The notes below the pieces were generated by a model, which saw nothing but the letters and a program-made list of their open reading frames with translations, made no database searches and was not told the origin of the DNA. Shown here one piece after another: positions 1 through 7,417 of a DNA stretch of 64,000 nt (positions within the stretch are counted from its first letter, which is position 1; the number at the start of each line of letters is the position of its first letter). Source of the DNA: Butyrivibrio sp. INlla14 (GTDB taxonomy: Bacteria; Bacillota; Clostridia; Lachnospirales; Lachnospiraceae); NCBI RefSeq assembly GCF_900102515.1, contig NZ_FMVS01000011.1, positions 62,001 to 126,000 on the forward strand, given 5' to 3'. The translations under genes and the position numbers were made by a program.

Positions 1-621
1 GTAAAAAGCAAACCAGGTTCCAGCACCACTTCTTATGCCATTTGCCCATTCACCAAAATAATACTGGTTGTTGGCATAAACAGCAGCTCCATGTCCATTT
101 GGCAGGCCCTCTTCATTAGTTTCACCGTAGTAATAGAAGTTATTTGTCCCCTTTAGTGAATATGACATAGCCTCATATCTTTCAAGATGAGCCAGATCTC
201 TTACTGCATCGCCATTATTAGCATCCCAGTATGCAAGCATCTCAGCAAGAAAGTTTGTAGCGTTAAACGCAACATTTTTGTATTTGTCCTTGAGTACAGG
301 TTCAGTTGTTTCATAAAAACAGTTTCCAGAAATAGAATCCTTGGCGCCTGCCTTAGTAATAGAATTTATACCTGCACTTGAACTAGAACCGGCTGTAGTA
401 GCCAAATCCTGCGAAGTTTCTGCATTACTAGCATCAGAAGAACCATTGTCTATAGAATTCAATAGACTAGCATATTCTGTGATCTTTTCATCCAGGAGAG
501 CTTCATCCTCCTTGTTGTTTCCACTATTACCCGCCAAAGCAAGATACAGCACCAAGATAAGGAGTATCACCCCTGCAATCCCTGCTGTAATCGCTACTTT
601 AATCTTTTCATCTCTATCCAT
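1..621 (-). CDS. MORN-repeat membrane-anchored protein (C-terminus cut by window edge)
   Basis: The reading frame is open from an ATG at 621 to the window edge (207 codons seen). A GGAG lies about 10 bases before the ATG. Residues about 7-30 form one hydrophobic helix after a short charged start (MDRDEKIK), so this is a signal anchor with most of the protein outside the membrane. A Ser/Asn/Thr-rich linker follows. Near residues 165-205 there are MORN-like repeats (YYGETNEEGLPNGHG, then YYFGEWANGIRSGAG), the Gly/Tyr/Trp pattern of the MORN family. Function unknown; MORN proteins are usually surface or membrane-associated. The 3' end is missing, so length and further repeats cannot be judged. 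Confidence 0.7.
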   Translation of the reverse strand, partial: MDRDEKIKVAITAGIAGVILLILVLYLALAGNSGNNKEDEALLDEKITEYASLLNSIDNGSSDASNAETSQDLATTAGSSSSAGINSITKAGAKDSISGNCFYETTEPVLKDKYKNVAFNATNFLAEMLAYWDANNGDAVRDLAHLERYEAMSYSLKGTNNFYYYGETNEEGLPNGHGAAVYANNQYYFGEWANGIRSGAGTWFAFY

Positions 622-783
622 TGCCTAATTCTCCAATCAAAATCCTTATAATTATATCATAGCTATATACTATAATCTTATACTATCGAAAAATTCTTAA
701 GATTTACCATCGAAATTTCTTAAGATTTTATGTATATCGCTTATTCGGATAATATCAGCCAATATAAAGTGTAAAATTGAGTG

Positions 784-812
784 TAAAAAATAAGGTGCTG
801 TAAAAGCACCTT
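784..812 (-). terminator. Rho-independent terminator of the nfnA-gltA operon
   Basis: An 8-bp stem (aaggtgct 792-799 with agcacctt 805-812) has a 5-base loop. On the minus strand it is followed by a T-rich run (784-791). It lies just downstream of the stop at 839. Confidence 0.85.
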
Positions 813-838
813 ATTCGTAAAATGGATTATATATTATT

Positions 839-2224
839 TTATTTATTGGATAGATACTCGTCGATACCCTTAGCAGCAGCCTTTCCAGCTCCCATTGCAA
901 GGATAACTGTAGCAGCACCTGTTACTGCATCTCCACCAGCAAATACACCTGGCTTAGATGTCTGTCCGTTTTCTTCCTGAGCTACGATGCACTTTCTGCG
1001 GTTAACTTCAAGACCCTGTGTAGTAGAAGAAATAAGCGGATTAGGTGATGTACCAAGAGACATGATAACTGCATCACACTCAATCTCAAACTCTGAACCA
1101 GGAACTTCTACAGGACTTCTTCTGCCCGACTCATCAGGTTCACCAAGTTCCATTCTGATACAGGTAATACCAGTTACCCAGCCATTTTCATCAGCATGAA
1201 TCTCTACAGGGTTTGTAAGTAGGTCAAAGATAATGCCTTCCTCTTTTGCATGTCCAACTTCTTCCTTACGTGCAGGAAGTTCTTCTTCACCACGACGATA
1301 CACAACATGAACCTCTGCGCCAAGTCTGAGAGCTGTTCTGGCAGCATCCATAGCAACGTTACCACCACCTACAACTACGCACTTCTTAGGTCTCATGATA
1401 GGTGTTCTTGAATTCTCATCAAAAGCCTTCATAAGGTTACTTCTTGTAAGGAACTCGTTGGCTGAGAATACACCCATAGCCTGCTCGCCAGGAATATTCA
1501 TGAATCTTGGAAGTCCGGCACCTGAGCCGATAAATACTGCATCAAAGCCTTCCTTTTCCATAAGTTCATCAATTGTAACCGATTTACCAATAACAACGTC
1601 TGTCTCAAGCTTAACACCAAGGGACTTAACGTTTTCAATTTCCTTTTTAACTACATCTGTCTTAGGAAGACGGAACTCAGGAATACCATAAACAAGTACT
1701 CCTCCTGCCTCATGAAGGGCCTCAAAGATTGTAACATCATATCCCATCTTGGCAAGATCTCCGGCGCATGTAAGACCTGAAGGGCCTGAGCCAATAATGG
1801 CAACCTTCTTGCCTTTCTTCTCTTTAGCGCCCTCTGGCTTAATTCCCATTTCTCTTGCTGTATCAGCAACGTATCTCTCAAGCTTTCCGATAGAAACGGC
1901 ATCGCCCTTGATTCCTCTTACACACTGTCCTTCGCACTGGCTCTCCTGAGGACAAACACGTCCACAAACTGCAGGAAGTGCGCTAGACTTAGAAATAGTC
2001 TGGTATGCACCAGATACATCGCCTTCTTTAACCTGGGCAATAAATGCAGGAATATCAATTGAAACAGGACATCCCTGTACACATTTAGGGTTCTTACAAT
2101 TAAGGCAACGAAGTGCCTCGCTTTCAGCTTCTTCTTTATTATATCCAAGGCAAACTTCCTTGAAGTTTGTAGCACGAACCTTGGGATCCTGCTCACGAAC
2201 AGGAACTCTTACAAATCCATCCAT
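839..2224 (-). CDS. gltA: NADPH-dependent glutamate synthase family flavoprotein / NfnB large subunit
   Basis: This 461-residue protein matches the GltD-like beta-subunit family. An N-terminal double Fe-S region carries Cys40, 43, 48 and 52 (CLNC...C...GCP) and Cys87, 91, 97 and 101. An FAD-binding GxGxxG (VAIIGSGPSG, about 141-150) and a second Rossmann motif for NADP(H) (VVVGGGNVAMDAA, about 284-296) follow. It sits 11 bases downstream of an NfnA-like subunit. In clostridia this pair forms NfnAB, the electron-bifurcating NADH-dependent reduced ferredoxin:NADP+ oxidoreductase, and that is the preferred reading here. Genome annotations often call it glutamate synthase small subunit (gltA). 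The glutamate synthase large subunit is not nearby, which favours Nfn. Cytoplasmic. Confidence 0.85.
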   Translation of the reverse strand: MDGFVRVPVREQDPKVRATNFKEVCLGYNKEEAESEALRCLNCKNPKCVQGCPVSIDIPAFIAQVKEGDVSGAYQTISKSSALPAVCGRVCPQESQCEGQCVRGIKGDAVSIGKLERYVADTAREMGIKPEGAKEKKGKKVAIIGSGPSGLTCAGDLAKMGYDVTIFEALHEAGGVLVYGIPEFRLPKTDVVKKEIENVKSLGVKLETDVVIGKSVTIDELMEKEGFDAVFIGSGAGLPRFMNIPGEQAMGVFSANEFLTRSNLMKAFDENSRTPIMRPKKCVVVGGGNVAMDAARTALRLGAEVHVVYRRGEEELPARKEEVGHAKEEGIIFDLLTNPVEIHADENGWVTGITCIRMELGEPDESGRRSPVEVPGSEFEIECDAVIMSLGTSPNPLISSTTQGLEVNRRKCIVAQEENGQTSKPGVFAGGDAVTGAATVILAMGAGKAAAKGIDEYLSNK

Positions 2225-2235
2225 AATTTACCTCC

Positions 2236-3111
2236 TTACTCGCAGTGGCCACATCCACCGTGATGTGTCTTGCCTTCCTGTTCTCTAAGAAGAAGTCTGC
2301 CTTCTTCTGTCTTGTAAAGTTTCATTCTGTTCATAGCCTGATCAAAGTCAACCTTGTGTCCATCAAACTCAGGTCCATCAACACATGCAAACTTAACCTG
2401 TCCATCAACTGTAAGTCTGCAGGCGCCACACATTCCTGTTCCATCAACCATGATAGGATTCATGCTGACAACAGTAGGAATTCCAAGTTCCTGTGTAAGT
2501 TTACATACGAATTTCATCATGATCATAGGGCCAATAGCTACGCAGTGATCATACTTGTTGCCCTCATCCCAGAGATCCTGAAGAGCCTTTGTAACCATAC
2601 CACTTCTGCCATAAGATCCATCATCAGTAGTAATGTGAAGATTACATACCTTTTTGAATCTATCTTCAAGGATAACAAGGTCCTTGGTCTTGGCACCAAT
2701 AATAACATCACAGTCAACGCCGTGCTCCTTGAGGTACTTGGCCTGTGGGTAAACAGGTGCTGTTCCAACACCACCTGCGATAAATACGATTTTCTTTTTC
2801 TTGAGCTCATCTACTGACAATTCGCATAAGTCTGAAGGCTTTCCAAGAGGGCCAACAACATCAGCAAGATGATCACCAGCCTTTAACTTGCTAAGAGCAA
2901 GAGTCTCTGCGCCAATGGCCTGAGCAACAATCTCAACTGTACCCTTTTCTCTATCGTAATCACAAATTGTAAGAGGTATCCTCTCCCCTTCCTCATCAAC
3001 TCGAATAATCAAAAACTGCCCAGGCAAACATGCCTGTGCCACACGAGGAGCTTCAACGATCATTTGAAAAATGTTCGCAGCGAGCTCGTTAGCTTCTAAA
3101 ATTTTGAACAT
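2236..3111 (-). CDS. nfnA: NfnA-type ferredoxin-NADP+ reductase subunit (sulfide/dihydroorotate dehydrogenase-like FAD/NAD protein)
   Basis: This 291-residue protein has a ferredoxin-reductase fold. An N-terminal FAD beta-barrel (GQFLIIRVDE, RIPLTICD) precedes an NAD-binding domain (FIAGGVGTAPVYPQ, about 110-123). C-terminal cysteines (GMCGACRL, then FAC; Cys228, 231, 243) fit the [2Fe-2S] site of NfnA/PyrK-like proteins. A His/Cys-rich tail (HHGGCGHCE) ends the chain. The ATG follows a strong AGGAGG. The gene is first in a two-gene operon with the gltA/nfnB-like gene, so it probably supplies the NADH-binding subunit of an Nfn complex. A PyrK role is less likely because no pyrD is adjacent. 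Confidence 0.82.
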   Translation of the reverse strand: MFKILEANELAANIFQMIVEAPRVAQACLPGQFLIIRVDEEGERIPLTICDYDREKGTVEIVAQAIGAETLALSKLKAGDHLADVVGPLGKPSDLCELSVDELKKKKIVFIAGGVGTAPVYPQAKYLKEHGVDCDVIIGAKTKDLVILEDRFKKVCNLHITTDDGSYGRSGMVTKALQDLWDEGNKYDHCVAIGPMIMMKFVCKLTQELGIPTVVSMNPIMVDGTGMCGACRLTVDGQVKFACVDGPEFDGHKVDFDQAMNRMKLYKTEEGRLLLREQEGKTHHGGCGHCE

Positions 3112-3167
3112 AGTCTTCCTCCTATATAATTCTATTGATGCAAAAATAGATTGTTCTCAATGCACCA

Positions 3168-3196
3168 ATAATAAATTATTCTAATAAAAATTTCAA
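3168..3196 (-). promoter_or_regulatory. Promoter of the nfnA-gltA operon
   Basis: On the minus strand TTGAAA (3191-3196) and TATTAT (3168-3173) are separated by exactly 17 bases. This is a sigma-A-like promoter about 55 bases upstream of the nfnA start. Confidence 0.6.
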
Positions 3197-3230
3197 TCTT
3201 TATTTCTTTAAATCAGTAAAGTGCCTATTT

Positions 3231-4682
3231 TCATCTATTTGAGATAGTTATCAAAGTATATTTGCCGCTAGAGTCGTATCCAAGCCTGTTCACCGTTCCA
3301 TCATGTGTGTTAACCGCATAGATAAGGCCTGTTGGAGTAACACTTCCGTCGTTGGAAACATGATTTTCTATGATCACGTAATACTCTCCAGCGCCTTCAA
3401 TCTCAATTTCTTTATTGTATATGTATTCATTGTGGCCACCAAGACCACGGACTTTACCTGAGCTATCCAGTAGAATATCAAGTCGCACAAGAGTGCTGAC
3501 AAGGGTATTTACTGCCTGTTCTTTTGAAATAAGTCTCGTAAATACCAGATGATAATCTCTCTCTACAATCTCACTGCTAAGCCCGTCTTTATCAATAGCA
3601 ACAAACTTGTAATGAGTTGTTCCTACGGGCATTGTTATAGGAGAAATGTATTGTTTGGACTCCATTGTAGGGTCACTACCATCAGTAGTATAAAAAATTG
3701 TGCAGCCAGCATCAGCAACAGCCACTATCATAGTATTCTGATTATAATCTCCGCTTGGTTCCATTATTTCAGGAGCAGATGGGGTTCCCTTTATAACTGT
3801 GTAGGTATCCTCTGCAACTTCACTTGATATACCGTACCTGTTAATTGTTGATGCCTTAATGATATATTCTCCCTCTTCATCAAGGACAATAGCATTCTCA
3901 TATATGATACTGGAATTATCTGGATTTCCATCATTGACAGTGTAATAAGTAACATCTCCTTCCTGAGATGACTGAGGAAGTATCGATACTATAACTACGT
4001 CATCAAACTCGCCTCCTGCGACTCCCATAAGAGGTGCCTTTGGAATATATTTCTCCCTAAAGCTCATAGCAGTCTCATTACTACTATCATTTAAAAGCTC
4101 AGCAATCTTGTCATACATCTTGCTCTGTTCATAAATTGAAATAATACTCTCGTAAGCATTGTAGATTTTATCACTGGCAAAATTTTCAGAATCAGTTATT
4201 TTGCGAAGTGCATCAACTGCCGATTCAGGATCACCATTTTCAAGGTAATAATCCGATAATCTGAATATTATATCAGGATTATCAGGTAGATTTTTGTTGC
4301 CCTCTATAAGGTACTCTATTGCATCATTCATATTACCTGATTTCTTGGCTGTATCTGCCTTTCTAAGGTAATAATATGCGGACCTGTCACTAAAGAGTAA
4401 GAACCCCAAAATAGCTAAAAAAAGAATCAGGATAGTTCCTGCACATACCAAAATAACAGGACGTTTTTCCTTTAACTTAGAGAAAAACTCCCTGCGCCTT
4501 TCTATCTTCTCCTTCTTTAGCCTTTCCTCTTTATTGAGTTCATCTGCTACGCCTGAAAGAGTCTCATTTATTTCATTTTCAACTTCTGGTTCAAATTCCG
4601 GAACTATCTTTATTTCAAGGCCACATTTATCGCAATACATGTGGCCTTCAGGAATTTCAAACCCACATTCAGGGCATTTCAT
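3231..4682 (-). CDS. Zinc-ribbon, single-TM, TPR and chitobiase-C-like domain protein, unknown function
   Basis: This 483-residue protein begins with a zinc ribbon (Cys3, 6, 17, 20). A charged linker and one transmembrane helix (about 75-97) follow. Next come TPR-like helices (about 105-200) and two beta-rich modules resembling the chitobiase/beta-hexosaminidase C-terminal domain (motifs YYTVNDG and FYTTDGSDPT, about 205-380). A final ~90-residue domain is unrecognised. The ribbon should be cytoplasmic and the modules extracytoplasmic. Similar zinc-ribbon membrane proteins are common in Lachnospiraceae but have no firm function. It begins 6 bases after folD, so it is probably cotranscribed with fhs-folD; nothing in the sequence links it to folate chemistry. 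Confidence 0.7.
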   Translation of the reverse strand: MKCPECGFEIPEGHMYCDKCGLEIKIVPEFEPEVENEINETLSGVADELNKEERLKKEKIERRREFFSKLKEKRPVILVCAGTILILFLAILGFLLFSDRSAYYYLRKADTAKKSGNMNDAIEYLIEGNKNLPDNPDIIFRLSDYYLENGDPESAVDALRKITDSENFASDKIYNAYESIISIYEQSKMYDKIAELLNDSSNETAMSFREKYIPKAPLMGVAGGEFDDVVIVSILPQSSQEGDVTYYTVNDGNPDNSSIIYENAIVLDEEGEYIIKASTINRYGISSEVAEDTYTVIKGTPSAPEIMEPSGDYNQNTMIVAVADAGCTIFYTTDGSDPTMESKQYISPITMPVGTTHYKFVAIDKDGLSSEIVERDYHLVFTRLISKEQAVNTLVSTLVRLDILLDSSGKVRGLGGHNEYIYNKEIEIEGAGEYYVIIENHVSNDGSVTPTGLIYAVNTHDGTVNRLGYDSSGKYTLITISNR

Positions 4683-4688
4683 GTGCTC

Positions 4689-5555
4689 TTATTTCTCCTG
4701 TGTTTTCCTTACAGCTGCCTCATAACAGTTGTTCATGAGCATAGCAATTGTCATAGGACCAACTCCACCTGGAACCGGAGTAATGGCAGAAGCAATCTCT
4801 TTAACCTCATCATATGCCACATCTCCGCATAACTTACCATCAGCGTTTCTGTTAATTCCTACATCAATAACAATAGCTCCCTCTTTAACATAGTCAGCAG
4901 TTATCATGGAAGGCTTGCCAACAGCTGCTATCAATATATCGGCTCTCTTACATACTTCCTTTAAATTAGCTGTCTTTGAGTGAGCAACTGTTACTGTGGC
5001 ATTTTCTCTTAGCATCAAAAGAGCCATTGGTTTACCAACAATGTTGGACCTTCCCACTATTACGCACTCTTTCCCAGCTATAGAAATATTGCCCTCACAA
5101 CCTCTTTTAAGAAGCTGGATAACACCGGCAGGAGTACAGGATACAAAGCCCTCTTCTCCAATGCATAGCGCACCAACATTCATAGGGTGGAAGCCATCTA
5201 CATCCTTGGCTGGGGAAATAGCATCTAAAACTGCCTTTTCGTTGATATGAGAAGGAAGTGGCATCTGCACCAGAATGCCATCCACATCATCTCTACCATT
5301 AAGCTCATCTATAAGCTTTAAAAGCTCTTCCTGACTTGTTTCAGCAGGAAGTTCGTAAGAAAGTGATTTGAAGCCAACATATTCACAAGCTTTTTTCTTG
5401 TTTCTGACATATACCTGTGAAGCAGGATCTTCTCCTACTAAAACTACAGCAAGTGTTACTTCTATTCCCTTTGCCTTAAGGACTTCAGTCTTTTCTTTTA
5501 ACTCATCCTTTATCTGAGCTGATATAAGTTTACCATCTATAATAGTTGCGCTCAT
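4689..5555 (-). CDS. folD: Bifunctional methylene-THF dehydrogenase / methenyl-THF cyclohydrolase FolD
   Basis: The protein interconverts 5,10-methylene-THF, 5,10-methenyl-THF and 10-formyl-THF with NADP(H). Family signatures are clear: the catalytic YVRNKKKACE region, the DVDGFHPMNVG and CTPAGVIQLL motifs, the Rossmann motif VGRSNIVGKP, and the C-terminal TPVPGGVGPMT. The start is set at 5555 (MSATIIDG) because GGAG lies 7 bases upstream. An ATG four codons earlier (5567) has no ribosome site. Length 288 matches the family. It follows fhs by about 80 bases and probably forms a folate one-carbon operon with it. Confidence 0.95.
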   Translation of the reverse strand: MSATIIDGKLISAQIKDELKEKTEVLKAKGIEVTLAVVLVGEDPASQVYVRNKKKACEYVGFKSLSYELPAETSQEELLKLIDELNGRDDVDGILVQMPLPSHINEKAVLDAISPAKDVDGFHPMNVGALCIGEEGFVSCTPAGVIQLLKRGCEGNISIAGKECVIVGRSNIVGKPMALLMLRENATVTVAHSKTANLKEVCKRADILIAAVGKPSMITADYVKEGAIVIDVGINRNADGKLCGDVAYDEVKEIASAITPVPGGVGPMTIAMLMNNCYEAAVRKTQEK

Positions 5556-5634
5556 TATATTCTCCATAGTTTTACTATTATTTACGTGATATACGGCAAG
5601 CAGCCATAAATGAAACTTTTCGTCCCTATATCAC

Positions 5635-7311
5635 TCAGAACAGGCCACTGATCTTGCCTGTAGAATCTACATCTATGTTATATGCTGCAGGCTGCTTGGG
5701 AAGTCCTGGCATTGTCACAATTGAACCTGTAAGAGCCACTACAAATCCAGCTCCTGCTGAAACATAAGCCTCTCTAACCGTGATATTATAGCCACTTGGT
5801 CTTCCTAAAAGGGTTGGATCATCTGAAAGTGAGTACTGTGTCTTGGCCATACATACAGGAAGCTTACCAAATCCCATTTCTTCTATCTTAGCAAGCTGTC
5901 TTGAAGCAGCAGGTGCAAAAGTCACACCATCAGCGCCATAGATCTTGGTTGCAACAGTTTCAATCTTCTCCTTAAGAGAAAGATCATCACTGTAAATTGG
6001 AGCATAGTTACTAGGTTTATTTTCAAGAGTATCAATAACCTCTTTGGCAAGGGCCTCTCCGCCTTCGCCGCCCTTTGCCCATACTTCTGAAAGAGCAAAT
6101 CTGCAGTCTCTATCCTCGCAGAACTTCTTTACAAACTCTGTCTCAGCCTGGGTATCTGTGAGGAATGAATTGAGGGTAACAACAACTGGCACTCCATACT
6201 GCTGGATATTCTCAATGTGCTTTTCAAGATTAGCAATACCCTTCTTGAGAGCTTCCAGGTTTTCTTCTCCAAGGTTTTTCTTGTCAACTCCGCCGTTATA
6301 CTTGAGGGCTCTTATTGTTGCAACAAGTACTACTGCATCAGGCTTAAGTCCTGCCATGCGACACTTGATATCAAGGAACTTCTCTGCACCAAGGTCAGCG
6401 CCAAAACCAGCTTCAGTAACAGTAATATCAGAAATGCCAAGAGCTGTCTTGGTTGCTCTAACTGAGTTGCAACCATGGGCAATATTTGCAAATGGGCCAC
6501 CGTGTATAATAACTGGTGTGTGCTCAAGTGTCTGTACAAGATTAGGCTTAATGGCATCTTTCAAAAGAGCTGCCATAGCGCCTACGGCCTGAAGTTGTCC
6601 TGCTGTTACAGGCTCGCCCTCTCTTGTATAGGCAACAATAATTCTTGAAAGTCTCTTCTTGAGATCATCCATGTCATCCGCAAGACACAAAATAGCCATG
6701 ATCTCAGAAGCAACTGTGATAACAAAGTGATCCTCTCTTGGAACACCGTCTGCCTTGGCGCCAAGGCCAACTACAATATTTCTAAGAGCTCTGTCATTCA
6801 TGTCTACAGCTCTTTTCCATATGATCTGCCTTGTATCTATGCCAAGTTCATTTCCCTGCTGAATATGATTATCAATAATGGCTGCTAATAAATTGTTGGC
6901 AGATGTGATTGCATGAAAATCTCCTGTGAAGTGAAGATTGATATCCTCCATAGGAACAACCTGTGCATATCCACCGCCTGCGGCACCGCCCTTTATTCCA
7001 AAACAAGGACCAAGTGAGGGTTCTCTCAGGGCAATAACTGTCTTATGACCAAGCCTTGATAGAGCATCCCCGAGCCCTACGCTGGTTGTAGTCTTACCTT
7101 CTCCTGCCGGAGTTGGATTTATTGCAGTTACTAAAACAAGCTTCCCCCTATTACCTGCTACTGCCTTAGCTACAAATTCTTCAGATAATTTAGCTTTGTA
7201 TCTGCCATAATACTCAAGGTCATCCTCGGTAATACCGACCTTTTCAGCCACCTCTCTGATGTGAAGCATTGTAGCTTCCTGTGCAATTTCGATGTCACTT
7301 TTTACAGCCAT
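5635..7311 (-). CDS. fhs: Formate--tetrahydrofolate ligase
   Basis: This 558-residue enzyme makes 10-formyl-THF from formate, THF and ATP. It carries the ATP-binding loop ([16 protein letters not shown], about 65-80) and conserved family blocks ([36 protein letters not shown]). The C-terminal [12 protein letters not shown] is intact. The ATG follows AGGAGAG. Length is normal for the family. With folD downstream it supplies C1 units for purines and thymidylate in a formate-producing fermenter. Confidence 0.96.
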   Translation of the reverse strand: MAVKSDIEIAQEATMLHIREVAEKVGITEDDLEYYGRYKAKLSEEFVAKAVAGNRGKLVLVTAINPTPAGEGKTTTSVGLGDALSRLGHKTVIALREPSLGPCFGIKGGAAGGGYAQVVPMEDINLHFTGDFHAITSANNLLAAIIDNHIQQGNELGIDTRQIIWKRAVDMNDRALRNIVVGLGAKADGVPREDHFVITVASEIMAILCLADDMDDLKKRLSRIIVAYTREGEPVTAGQLQAVGAMAALLKDAIKPNLVQTLEHTPVIIHGGPFANIAHGCNSVRATKTALGISDITVTEAGFGADLGAEKFLDIKCRMAGLKPDAVVLVATIRALKYNGGVDKKNLGEENLEALKKGIANLEKHIENIQQYGVPVVVTLNSFLTDTQAETEFVKKFCEDRDCRFALSEVWAKGGEGGEALAKEVIDTLENKPSNYAPIYSDDLSLKEKIETVATKIYGADGVTFAPAASRQLAKIEEMGFGKLPVCMAKTQYSLSDDPTLLGRPSGYNITVREAYVSAGAGFVVALTGSIVTMPGLPKQPAAYNIDVDSTGKISGLF

Positions 7312-7417
7312 TTAATCTCTCCTTTTCATATAACCTGATACAACAAAACTTTGTAACTATATATTAGAAATCTCTTATAGAGATTATCTACGATGGGACT
7401 AAATTTTGGCTAAATTA

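Noticed and set aside
7312-7417. Possible THF riboswitch before fhs
   Set aside because: No match to the conserved THF-riboswitch core could be found; only a small aatctc/gagatt hairpin is present.
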